Below, one piece after another: positions 48,637 to 55,957 of a DNA stretch of 64,000 bases (position 1 is its first letter; the number at the start of each line of letters is the position of its first letter). The translations under genes and the position numbers were made by a program. The DNA is taken from the NCBI RefSeq assembly GCF_001422445.1, contig NZ_LMNA01000009.1, forward strand, positions 1 to 64,000, written 5' to 3'. The notes beneath the pieces are model-generated. The model was not told where the DNA came from. It ran no database searches and worked only from the letters and a program-made list of their open reading frames with translations. The stretch is from Pseudorhodoferax sp. Leaf274. GTDB taxonomy: Bacteria; Pseudomonadota; Gammaproteobacteria; Burkholderiales; Burkholderiaceae_C.

Positions 48637-49091
48637 CCACCTCCACCATCACCCTGGAGCGTCCCGTGTCGCCGTCTGCTGAAATCGAAGCTCCGGCGGC
48701 GCCGAATGCCTATGTGACGACACAAGAAGAGGTGCTGTTGGATCACCTCCAGCGCGCGGAAACTGTCGCCTGCTTGCTGTTCATGAACTACGGCGGCGAA
48801 GGCGCCTTCGAGAAAGCTGACGACGCACCCGGCGCTAAGGGCATGTGCGCACTGGTGGACTCCGAGCTGCAGGCCGCTGTGAAGATCGCGGCCCAGCTGA
48901 AGATCATGCACGGCGCCATCACCCAAGCTGCCGCAGTTGCGCAACACATGGCGGCCCTGTCGGTGGAACAGCTCTGCAGCGGCGCGCGCGGCTTCCGCCT
49001 CGGCGACCAGTTGATCGGCATGGCGTACTGGACGGTCGAAACCCTGGCCAAGCAGGCCTTCAACGACTTGACTTCGGGGGAATCGGCATGA
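48633..49091 (+). CDS. Hypothetical protein 3 of the operon
   Basis: 152 residues. A short disordered start is followed by EVLLDHLQRAETVACLLFMN, CALVDSELQAAVKIAAQLKI, and an end GDQLIGMAYWTVETLAKQAF. The last pattern resembles DUF3077-type helix pairs found in phage and accessory genes. Coupled to both neighbours. Confidence 0.62.
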   Translation: MTTSTITLERPVSPSAEIEAPAAPNAYVTTQEEVLLDHLQRAETVACLLFMNYGGEGAFEKADDAPGAKGMCALVDSELQAAVKIAAQLKIMHGAITQAAAVAQHMAALSVEQLCSGARGFRLGDQLIGMAYWTVETLAKQAFNDLTSGESA

Positions 49092-49843
49092 CCGCAGCCA
49101 CCATCAAAAAGCCGGCCAAGGCTCCGGCAACCGTCGTGGCCGCCGAGCCGATGACGCTGGCCCAGGCCACGGGCGTAGCAATGACCGAGCTGTCCCAGGC
49201 GCTGGCCTTGATCGCGTCGGCACGGTCCACCGCTCAGCCTGGCCACTATTTGGAACGCACGCTGCGCATGGCAGAAGAGATCGGGCTCGATGTGATGGGC
49301 TGGATGGACCACGACCAGGAAGACCGCAACACGTGGACGGACCGCCTATATGACAGCCAATCCCTACTCATGTGCGCCGTGGCGTACAACGAGGGGCCGG
49401 CTAGCACCCTCTTGGCCCAACAGGCGGCCAAGCTGCTGGACAAGATCACCGACGACCTGGGGCAACCGTGCCAGGACCACCCGTCGGCCGTCATGGCAGC
49501 AAAGCCCGTCCGGGTGGAACTGGCGGAGGAGCAGGATCCCGAGCACATGGCCAACATGGCGCTGAGCATCGTGGAGGCGCTTTCGACCGCAACCGCCGAC
49601 CACCTGATGTATGGCCTGGAGCGGATGACAACGCAGCTGACGGAGGAGGTCCACGACGCAGTGCGGGACCGCACCGAGAAAAGCGGCACCAGCGCCGCAG
49701 TACAGCTGGACGAGGTCATGGCGCTGGTGTCCTTCATGCATACCAAGCAAAGCGACCGCAACTGGAATGCACTCGGCGCAGTGACGCACTGCCTCAAGCA
49801 GACGCAGCGCCTGTTGGACGAGATGCGGGGAGATTGGAAATGA
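49088..49843 (+). CDS. Hypothetical protein 4 of the operon
   Basis: 251 residues, Lys/Ala-rich at the N-terminus, then helical: TLRMAEEIGLDVMGWMDHDQ, NTWTDRLYDSQSLLMCAVAY, ALSIVEALSTATADHLMYGL. It appears to contain two units of the helix-pair type seen in neighbouring proteins. Coupled to both neighbours. Unknown. Confidence 0.62.
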   Translation: MTAATIKKPAKAPATVVAAEPMTLAQATGVAMTELSQALALIASARSTAQPGHYLERTLRMAEEIGLDVMGWMDHDQEDRNTWTDRLYDSQSLLMCAVAYNEGPASTLLAQQAAKLLDKITDDLGQPCQDHPSAVMAAKPVRVELAEEQDPEHMANMALSIVEALSTATADHLMYGLERMTTQLTEEVHDAVRDRTEKSGTSAAVQLDEVMALVSFMHTKQSDRNWNALGAVTHCLKQTQRLLDEMRGDWK

Positions 49844-50709
49844 GCGCCGTCATCACGAAGAAGCGTGCGAGGGTCAAGACCTCCACCGCGGCCGAGGCGG
49901 CCGATCTGGCCCGTTACCTTGCGGGCCACCTGGGCGCGACCATCTCCATTTCTGAGAGCGCGTTCCACAACTGGCCTTTGCGGGAGCAGCTCGACCGTGC
50001 AGTGTGCATCCTGGGTCGCGTGTCGGATCCCCTCACGTTCGAGGCCATGCACGGGACACCCGACGGGGACTTGTCCGCGATGCTGCAGGAAGCCAAGGAG
50101 ACGCTGGACCTGGAGATCGTGGCCATCGAACGCGATGCCGGCAGGAGCCTGAGCGGCGCGCTGCACGATGGCAGTTTGGCCCGCCACGTTCGGGACTGCT
50201 TGGTCGAACTGATCGACGCCTACGAAAGCGGTGCCGAGGGAATCGATAGTCTGCGCCGGCTGGCGACGTACGACGGCGCCATGGCGTCGATGTTCTCGCC
50301 CCGCAGCGCCGAGCCGCGCATCAGGGCGGAGGAGCCCGTCCATATTGCACCGCTTGCGCGTGCAGAGGTGGACGAGAACCCGCACTTCCTCATGGGCCAG
50401 GCCTTGGCTGTGCTCCAGTCGGCAGCCGAAAGCGATGGCACGTCGGACTCGCTCTGGGGACTGCGCAATCTGGCGATCTTCTGCGGCCAATGCGTTGACC
50501 AAGCGTTGGAGGATCGGCAGCCGCGCTCTTACAGCGAAGCCAGCGCAGCCATCGCGTCTCTGATCGACCTCATGGGTCTTCTGGGCGCCGTCGCGCCAGC
50601 CGACACGCTCGTCCACGCTGCTCAGTCTCTGCTGCAGCTGGCGAAGACCGAGTTCGATGGGCAGTGGCACGCGCTGGAGCAAGCCGAGAAGGACGCCGCA
50701 CATGCATAG
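49840..50709 (+). CDS. Hypothetical protein 5 of the operon
   Basis: 289 residues, a basic N-terminus (MSAVITKKRARVKTSTAAEA), then several helical units: NWPLREQLDRAVCILGRVSD, ALAVLQSAAESDGTSDSLWG followed by LRNLAIFCGQCVDQALEDRQ (close in pattern to DUF3077-type pairs), and an end AAQSLLQLAKTEFDGQWHAL. Last of five coupled genes. Unknown. Confidence 0.62.
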   Translation: MSAVITKKRARVKTSTAAEAADLARYLAGHLGATISISESAFHNWPLREQLDRAVCILGRVSDPLTFEAMHGTPDGDLSAMLQEAKETLDLEIVAIERDAGRSLSGALHDGSLARHVRDCLVELIDAYESGAEGIDSLRRLATYDGAMASMFSPRSAEPRIRAEEPVHIAPLARAEVDENPHFLMGQALAVLQSAAESDGTSDSLWGLRNLAIFCGQCVDQALEDRQPRSYSEASAAIASLIDLMGLLGAVAPADTLVHAAQSLLQLAKTEFDGQWHALEQAEKDAAHA

Positions 50710-50781
50710 CACCGACGGACTGCGATCCACCGTGGCGCCGCGCCACGGCCTCGAAACTCAAGGCGCCGCAAGTAGCAGTGT

Positions 50782-51021
50782 TCAGCTCGTTATCCGCGGC
50801 GTGGGTGCTTTGCGCGCATGCTCGGACCAGGCGGCGTTGGCGAGCTCCACCTGCGACCGGGCAAACCGCCAAACGGTCCAGTCGTCGGCGCCGGGCCAAT
50901 CGTCCGTGGCCATCTTCTCCTCGACGCGCTGCGTCGCGACCGCGGCCTCCTGCACGGCTTCATCGAAACGAGTCTGCAGCTCAAGAAACCGGCTGCGCCA
51001 AGATTGGCTGTCCATCGGCAA
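50782..51021 (-). CDS. Small coiled-coil protein
   Basis: 79 residues (or 77 from the next Met): DSQSWRSRFLELQTRFDEAV, QEAAVATQRVEEKMATDDWP, then WTVWRFARSQVELANAAWSE. Helical with conserved-looking Trp. It converges on the operon from the left. Not recognised. Confidence 0.5.
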   Translation of the reverse strand: MPMDSQSWRSRFLELQTRFDEAVQEAAVATQRVEEKMATDDWPGADDWTVWRFARSQVELANAAWSEHARKAPTPRITS

Positions 51022-51155
51022 TCCCCCTGGTGTACGTTGTTCGTCCCACGTCCTCTTTGATCGACGCGACTCTACCCTGACAGAACTACCAGGGCGTACG
51101 CATCGCTTTTCGACGGACGTCAGAGCGGTACTTGGCTCCGCGCAGGAGAACGGCC

Positions 51156-51554
51156 ATGCATGACCGCATCGAAGTTGCGCCCGGCGTGTTCCGCCGCGTC
51201 CAGCAGAGCCGCGCCGTCTATTGCGGTGACGCAGACGATCTCCAGGCGGCGGGCCTGATCACTCAGGACATGCTGCCCGGCCAGCACGGCAATCCGCGCG
51301 GCATGTGCAGCTACCTGCGCAATGGGACGCGGGTCAAGCGCGGGGCCATCAGCCAGACCGCGCCCGGCCACACCAGGATCGTGCAGATTAAGGGCAAGGG
51401 CGGCACGTTCTTCGAGGTCTGGGTGCTGCTCAGTGCCCAGCGTCTCGAGGCCATCGACGCAGAGCGTGCGGCCACGCGCAACCTGCCTGCCATCGAGATC
51501 GGTGCCATGGTGTTCGCTGGCCTGCAATCGTCGCTTGAAGGAGTCGCAGCATGA
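51156..51554 (+). CDS. Hypothetical protein
   Basis: 132 residues with AGGAG upstream: MHDRIEVAPGVFRRVQQSRA, a middle with LITQDMLPGQHGNPRGMCSY, and a C-terminus like a short substrate-binding sheet (TFFEVWVLLSAQRLEAIDAE). Overlaps the next gene by 4 bp. Not recognised. Confidence 0.6.
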   Translation: MHDRIEVAPGVFRRVQQSRAVYCGDADDLQAAGLITQDMLPGQHGNPRGMCSYLRNGTRVKRGAISQTAPGHTRIVQIKGKGGTFFEVWVLLSAQRLEAIDAERAATRNLPAIEIGAMVFAGLQSSLEGVAA

Positions 51555-52519
51555 CCTACCGCCCCAACCCCGAGAGCCTGGCCGCCAAGGTCTGCTGCTG
51601 GTTCGCCCTGCATCCGGAATCGACCCTGACGCTTGCCGACATCGTTGACCGGTTCGTCATGCCTGGCGACAGTCGCAACGTGCACGCCCAGCTGGTCATG
51701 GCCATGGACCACGACCTGATCACCTTCAACGGCGAGGACAAGATGTTCCGCAAGGGCCCGGCCGACTTGCCAGGTCGCGCCCTGCCCGATGACGACAACG
51801 AGGATCCCGATGACGAAGCGCCTATGGACCGCGGAGGAAGACGCACGGCTGCGAGCCATGTACACGACGGCCACGGTGAAGCAGATCGCGGAGCTGTTGA
51901 ACCGCACGGAAATGTCGATCCGCATTCGGGCCTGGGAACAGGGTCTTCGGAAGCACCACAAACCGGCTTGCAACTGGAAGCCGATCGGCTCGGAGCGGAT
52001 GGACCGCGGGATCCTGATCAGGAAGGTGACGGACACCGGCCGCGACAAGAAGGACTGGAAGCGGGTGGACGTGATCGAGTGGGAGGCCAAGAACGGCCCG
52101 ATTCCCCCGGGGTACAGCCTGATGCTCAAGGACGGGAACGGCCCGAGGACGCAAGACAACCTGGCGCTGTTCACGAAGAGCGAGCACTTCAAGCGGGCGA
52201 GCGTGCACGCCATGCCCCCGGAGATCGCAGCGCTGTATCAGCTCAAGGGGCAGATCACGCAAGCCATCAACAGGCGGACGCGGACGGAGCAGCAAGCCCC
52301 ATCGGAGCCATCCGACGACACCTGATGGCGACTCTGGCAGACCTGCGTGACCGCGAGAACCCGATGCCCATCGACCGCGCCAAGGCTGTGGCCGAGGTGG
52401 CCACGGTGCTGATCAACAGCGCCAAGGTCGAAGTCGAGTACCTGAAAGTGACCAAGCGCAAGACCGGCGAGTTCTTCCGGCCGGGAAAGGTGGTCGAGAA
52501 CGGAGGCCCCAATGGATGA
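51551..52519 (+). CDS. Open frame joining two genes across an overprinted HNH gene
   Basis: 322 codons without a stop. The first 95 or so residues are protein-like (NPESLAAKVCCWFALHPEST, then TLADIVDRFVMPGDSRNVHA, an HTH-like pattern, ending DDDNEDPDDEAPMD). The middle reads against the HNH gene in another frame, His/Gly/Arg-rich. The end equals the separate 64-aa gene. Probably the first gene lost its stop near 51830 or ends in a run-on tail. Confidence 0.45.
   Translation: MTYRPNPESLAAKVCCWFALHPESTLTLADIVDRFVMPGDSRNVHAQLVMAMDHDLITFNGEDKMFRKGPADLPGRALPDDDNEDPDDEAPMDRGGRRTAASHVHDGHGEADRGAVEPHGNVDPHSGLGTGSSEAPQTGLQLEADRLGADGPRDPDQEGDGHRPRQEGLEAGGRDRVGGQERPDSPGVQPDAQGRERPEDARQPGAVHEERALQAGERARHAPGDRSAVSAQGADHASHQQADADGAASPIGAIRRHLMATLADLRDRENPMPIDRAKAVAEVATVLINSAKVEVEYLKVTKRKTGEFFRPGKVVENGGPNG
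51810..52325 (+). CDS. HNH-type nuclease with Myb/SANT-like N-terminus
   Basis: 171 residues: MTKRLWTAEEDARLRAMYTT with VKQIAELLNRTEMSIRIRAW is a SANT/HTH-type DNA-binding start. The C-terminal half (GYSLMLKDGNGPRTQDNLAL followed by FTKSEH) resembles the HNH_3 family of phage homing-type nucleases, though the first His of the HNH core seems replaced. GAGGA precedes the ATG. It may be a degenerate homing endonuclease. Confidence 0.68.
   Translation: MTKRLWTAEEDARLRAMYTTATVKQIAELLNRTEMSIRIRAWEQGLRKHHKPACNWKPIGSERMDRGILIRKVTDTGRDKKDWKRVDVIEWEAKNGPIPPGYSLMLKDGNGPRTQDNLALFTKSEHFKRASVHAMPPEIAALYQLKGQITQAINRRTRTEQQAPSEPSDDT
52325..52519 (+). CDS. Small hypothetical protein
   Basis: 64 residues, MATLADLRDRENPMPIDRAK, AVAEVATVLINSAKVEVEYL, then KVTKRKTGEFFRP. 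The ATG overlaps the HNH stop (TGATG). The pattern is known from phage proteins next to recombination genes, but I cannot name it. Confidence 0.6.
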   Translation: MATLADLRDRENPMPIDRAKAVAEVATVLINSAKVEVEYLKVTKRKTGEFFRPGKVVENGGPNG

Positions 52520-52574
52520 AGAACGCAGCGCTACGGCCACGGTTCGGGCCGCGGGGAGCTACGAGCCCTATGCC

Positions 52575-52829
52575 CTAGCGTGGCTCAACATCGCGCGACA
52601 GCAGAAAAACTGCCCCGTCAGGAAACTCTCGCTGCGAACGCGCAAGCCGATGTATCACCTCCCAGTGCAAGCGATAGGCCATGACAGGGGCCTCCCCACC
52701 GGTGAGGCTTCGTCCCGCCAGCATTTCCAAGGCCGGAACGCTGATCAGACAGGGACGATCTCTACCTCCGACAAAAAACTCAACCCGGCGCGGATTGATC
52801 CTGTACTGGGCGTGCTGGTCGGCGTTCAC
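52575..52829 (-). CDS. Small hypothetical protein
   Basis: 84 residues: INPRRVEFFVGGRDRPCLIS, VPALEMLAGRSLTGGEAPVM, then AYRLHWEVIHRLARSQREFP. Resembles DUF1488-type small proteins in outline. A rightward 289-codon frame on the other strand here looks spurious. Confidence 0.55.
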   Translation of the reverse strand: MNADQHAQYRINPRRVEFFVGGRDRPCLISVPALEMLAGRSLTGGEAPVMAYRLHWEVIHRLARSQREFPDGAVFLLSRDVEPR

Positions 52830-53002
52830 TGCGTTTTCTGCGGCGGCTCATTAGTTCAGCCAAAAATTCTGACCGAAGAATCAAACGCCCGGTACATCAA
52901 AAGACATGTGCCAGGGCCAGCCGGAGCGAACGCTAAACAGAGTCGGCGAGAGGCATCTGTGCTTTTTCAACGAGCTGGTGCCGCCGCCTCGAGCGCATCA
53001 AC

Positions 53003-53194
53003 TCACATATTGGAGTTGCGTGCTTTCAGCGCGGTGTTTTGGTGGAGGAGCCACCCCTGCGCCCAGGCAAGCTCGGTTCGCTTCGCCGGAGCATCCTGCC
53101 AGTCGGAAACGGCATGTGGATTGAAGTGGAAGCAAACGCCTCGCCTAAACGCCTGCCATCCCTCAAGTTTTGCATTGGTCACGCTAAGAGTCAT
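53003..53194 (-). CDS. Rmf/CrpP-like small protein
   Basis: 63 residues. LEGWQAFRRGVCFHFNPHAV and ELAWAQGWLLHQ follow the pattern of ribosome modulation factor and phage CrpP-like proteins (Gly-x-x-Ala-x-x-x-Gly ... Asn-Pro ... Ala-Trp-x-x-Gly-Trp). Rmf dimerises ribosomes; CrpP was described as a plasmid- and phage-type relative. Function in this phage is unknown. Confidence 0.55.
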   Translation of the reverse strand: MTLSVTNAKLEGWQAFRRGVCFHFNPHAVSDWQDAPAKRTELAWAQGWLLHQNTALKARNSNM

Positions 53195-53246
53195 AGGGCA
53201 TCCGAAGGGACTGGCGCGCCTGGGGAGCCCCGCGCGTAATCGACGG

Positions 53247-53381
53247 ATGTTCTACCTCATCCGTGGCCACGTCAACGACGCCGACCCGACGCGGTTGGTC
53301 GAGGCCGCTGCCAGGACCTCTCCAACGCATGACGAAGCGCGCGATCGGCCAGTTCTCCGGCACGCGGAGGTGTTTGCGTGA
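53247..53381 (+). CDS. Small hypothetical protein before the excisionase
   Basis: 44 residues, MFYLIRGHVNDADPTRLVEA, ending RDRPVLRHAEVFA. Its stop overlaps the GTG of the excisionase-like gene (GTGA). Not recognised. Confidence 0.45.
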   Translation: MFYLIRGHVNDADPTRLVEAAARTSPTHDEARDRPVLRHAEVFA

Positions 53382-53623
53382 CTGCCGCCGTTCGTTGGGT
53401 CACTGTCGGGCTGGCGTCGGAACTGACAGGCTTCACCGAGGAGTTCTTCCAAGAGCACTCCCGGGGTGGCCTTTGGATTGAGGGCAAGGTCTGGAAGTGG
53501 GTGCAGGGCCGCAAGCTGTTTGACCTGCAGGCGCTGTACGACTGGATCGACCATCAGCCCAGCATTCCCTCGCGGCGAGGCCGTAAACCGAAGGACGAGG
53601 CCTGCCAGGTGATCGACGCATGA
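53378..53623 (+). CDS. Excisionase-like protein
   Basis: 81 residues from GTG: VRWVTVGLASELTGFTEEFF, a winged part LWIEGKVWKWVQGRKLFDLQ, then LYDWIDHQPS and a basic tail RRGRKPKDE. Typical of the small excisionase family (DUF-type Xis) encoded before phage integrases; its stop overlaps the integrase start. It would guide excision. Confidence 0.72.
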   Translation: MTAAVRWVTVGLASELTGFTEEFFQEHSRGGLWIEGKVWKWVQGRKLFDLQALYDWIDHQPSIPSRRGRKPKDEACQVIDA

Positions 53624-54741
53624 GCGGCGTGATCGTTCGCGACCGGCACCTGCAGATCGATCTGCGCGCGCAGGGCTTCGGCCGTGAGCGCCTGGAGATC
53701 GAGCCGACACCGGTCAACATCAAGTATGCCGAACGACTTCGCCTGGAGATCCTGGGCAAGATCGAGCGTGGCACCTTCGCGCTGGGGGACTACTTCCCGA
53801 ACTCTCCGCGGGTGGCGAAGGATGCGCCGAGCATGACCTGGGCTGAGGTGGCGGCCGAGTGGAAGAAGGTGAAGCGCGGCGAGATCGAGCACAGCACCGC
53901 GCACAGCTACGCCCAGACGCTTTCGTCCAAGCACTTCACCGACTGGCAGGGCCTGCGCATGAACGCGCTGGACTACCGTGCGCTGATGGCCAAACTGGCC
54001 GCGCTGCCGCAACACCCGAAGACCTGGAACAACATCGCCAGCGTGCTCAGCATGGTGCTGGAGTACGCGAGCAAGGCGAAGCTGCTGCGCGAGCCGCTGC
54101 ACCAGCACGTTGAGATGCGCCGTGCCAAGAAGCCGCTTCCGGACCCGTTCACCCTGGAAGAGGTCGAGCTGATGCTGTCCAAGATGCGCAACGACCGCGG
54201 CCGGCTGTACTACGAGTTCGCCTTCTTCAGCGGCCTTCGGCCAAGCGAGCAGATCGCATTGCGTTGGTCGAAGGTGGACTTCAAGCGGGGGACGGTGACG
54301 ATCGACACTGCATTCACGCGCAGTGCGGAGAAGGGCACCAAGACGGGAGTGTCGCGCGAAGTCGAGCTGACAGGGCGAGCCCTGGCCGTCCTCGAAGAGC
54401 AGCGCGCCGTGAGCCATCTTGCCGGCGACCATGTGTTTCTTGGCATGGACAACCTGTTCTACACGACGACGAAGGGGCCGCTGGATGGCTGGTGGAAGCC
54501 AGCGATGAAGCTTTCCGGCCTACGCCACCGCGACGCGCGTCAGACGCGACACACCTTCGCGACGGTTTGTCTGCACGCCGGCAGCACGCCGGCCTGGGTG
54601 GCGCGTCAGCTCGGGCACTCGGTGGAGATGTTCTACCGTGTCTACTCCAAGTGGATCGAGGCGGCCGACGCGGGGTCCGAAGTCAGGCGGCTGAACAGCT
54701 TTCTGTCGGGTCAGAAAACCGGGACACAGACCGGGACATGA
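53620..54741 (+). CDS. int: Tyrosine integrase of the large prophage
   Basis: 373 residues. An N-terminal arm-binding part with DUF3596-like start (MSGVIVRDRHLQIDLRAQGF), a SAM-like core-binding domain, then catalytic motifs SGLRPSEQIALRW (Arg I), DARQTRHTFATVCLH (Arg II region), RQLGHSVEMFYRVYSKWIE (His and nucleophilic Tyr). It ends about 90 bp from attR, as expected for an integrase next to its attachment site. Confidence 0.95.
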   Translation: MSGVIVRDRHLQIDLRAQGFGRERLEIEPTPVNIKYAERLRLEILGKIERGTFALGDYFPNSPRVAKDAPSMTWAEVAAEWKKVKRGEIEHSTAHSYAQTLSSKHFTDWQGLRMNALDYRALMAKLAALPQHPKTWNNIASVLSMVLEYASKAKLLREPLHQHVEMRRAKKPLPDPFTLEEVELMLSKMRNDRGRLYYEFAFFSGLRPSEQIALRWSKVDFKRGTVTIDTAFTRSAEKGTKTGVSREVELTGRALAVLEEQRAVSHLAGDHVFLGMDNLFYTTTKGPLDGWWKPAMKLSGLRHRDARQTRHTFATVCLHAGSTPAWVARQLGHSVEMFYRVYSKWIEAADAGSEVRRLNSFLSGQKTGTQTGT

Positions 54742-54832
54742 CCCGCTTTTTCGGTGGTGTTCGCCGACCGCTTCCAGAGGGAGAATGGGGGGGTCAAGAA
54801 ATTCGGCTGTTTTCCCTCTGCCTATAGGACCG

Positions 54833-54858
54833 GGTTCGATTCCTGTCGAGGGGACCAG
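54833..54858. repeat. attR core of the large prophage
   Basis: An exact 26-bp copy of the 3' end of tRNA-Arg(CCU), without the rest of the tRNA. It marks the right end of the prophage; typical chromosomal genes follow. Confidence 0.92.
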
Positions 54859-54881
54859 CCTGAACCAACCAGGACTCCACC

Positions 54882-55325
54882 ATGGCCCGCCTTCGCCTGC
54901 GCACCTCCACACTCGCCCTCGTGCTGCTGACCGCCCTGTCGGCGCAGGGCGCCAGCCCGCTCGACCAGCTCAAGAGCGCCGCCGGCGAACAACTGGGTGG
55001 TGGCAGTGGCGGCGCGGCCGGCATGCTCGGCGGCTTGGGCCTGCCCAGCATCGGCAGCGGCACGGCCAGCAATGCGGCCGGCGTGCTGCAGTACTGCATC
55101 GAGCGCAAGTACCTGGCCGGCGGTGCGGCCGGCATCAAGGACAAGCTGCTGGGCAAGGTCGGCCTGGGCGGCGGCAAGGAGACGCAGGACAAGGGCTACC
55201 AGAGCGGCCTGTCCGGCATCCTGAACGGCAGCGACGGCAAGTCCTTCGACATGGGCAAGATCCAGGACCAGCTCAAGGACAAGGCCTGCGGCTACGTGCT
55301 GGACAACGCCAAGTCGCTGGTCTGA
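54882..55325 (+). CDS. DUF2501 exported protein
   Basis: 147 residues. Signal peptide: LRTSTLALVLLTALSAQGAS. A Gly-rich middle (GEQLGGGSGGAAGMLGG), a conserved Cys pair (LQYCIERKYLAGG; DKACGYVLDNAKSLV) and GYQSGLSGILNG are typical of the DUF2501 family (E. coli YjjA-like) of periplasmic proteins of unknown role. First chromosomal gene right of attR. Confidence 0.85.
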   Translation: MARLRLRTSTLALVLLTALSAQGASPLDQLKSAAGEQLGGGSGGAAGMLGGLGLPSIGSGTASNAAGVLQYCIERKYLAGGAAGIKDKLLGKVGLGGGKETQDKGYQSGLSGILNGSDGKSFDMGKIQDQLKDKACGYVLDNAKSLV

Positions 55326-55356
55326 GGCACCCCGGCTTGGGCGGCCGGCCTGCCAC

Positions 55357-55836
55357 TCAGTGCCAGGCCCCTGGGAACGCCCACACCAGCGATCCCGTCA
55401 TCGCCAGGTAGCGCAGGAACTTGCCGATGGCCATGTAGAACAGGCAAGGCCAGAACGGCAACTTCAGCCAACCCGCCACGGCGCACAGCGGATCGCCCAC
55501 CGCCGGCAGCCAGGCCAGCAGGCAGGCCTTGGGCCCCAGCCGCTTCAGCCAGCCCAGCACGCGCACGTGGTGCGATGAATGGCTGTAGCGGTCAGCCACC
55601 TTGTGTGCGCCGTAGCCCATCCACCAGTCCACCGCACCGCCCAGCGTGTTTCCCACGGTGGCGACCAGGATGGCTGGCCAGAACATCTCGGGATTGAGCT
55701 TGACCAGGCCGAACACGACCGGCTCGGAGCCCAGCGGCAGCAGCGTCGCCGAGATGAACGACACGACGAACACCGTGCTCAGGCCGAACTCGGGCAGCGC
55801 CAGCGCGCTCAACAATTGGTTCAGCCAGGCTTCCAT
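55357..55836 (-). CDS. YqaA-family membrane protein (DedA/SNARE-associated)
   Basis: 159 residues with four to five membrane segments. STVFVVSFISATLLPLGSEP and VGNTLGGAVDWWMGYG are characteristic of YqaA/VTT-domain proteins; a C-terminal AWLPAVGDPLCAVAGWL follows. Relatives take part in membrane lipid handling; the precise role is not known. Confidence 0.85.
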   Translation of the reverse strand: MEAWLNQLLSALALPEFGLSTVFVVSFISATLLPLGSEPVVFGLVKLNPEMFWPAILVATVGNTLGGAVDWWMGYGAHKVADRYSHSSHHVRVLGWLKRLGPKACLLAWLPAVGDPLCAVAGWLKLPFWPCLFYMAIGKFLRYLAMTGSLVWAFPGAWH

Positions 55837-55957
55837 GAGCGGGCCAGTATAGGGATCCGGCGCATGGCGTCTGTAGGCGGGCGGATTGTTTCAATTGCTG
55901 AAATATGAGGCAGCTAGAATCGCTCCCCCGCCTCCGCCCCCACCCCTTCGCCCCACC

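Larger units (their letters stand above)
2681..54858. mobile_element. Complete HK97-type lambdoid siphophage prophage (about 52 kb)
   Basis: It is bounded by 26-bp direct repeats, the left one inside tRNA-Arg(CCU), with a tyrosine integrase next to the right repeat. All modules of a temperate siphovirus are present: immunity, replication, late regulator, terminases, head, connector, tail, lysis and recombination. Late genes run leftward. I saw no disrupted essential structural gene, so it may be inducible; the protease-capsid fusion and the very short tail-tip set are the features that could argue otherwise. Confidence 0.93.

Noticed and set aside
50727-50735. CCACCGTGG, a partial match to the RHH operator
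   Set aside because: Only 9 of 11 bases, at the 3' end of an operon with no promoter; likely chance.
52512-53381. A 289-codon plus-strand frame
   Set aside because: It overlaps two better leftward genes and is low in quality; only its last 44 codons (from 53247) look real.
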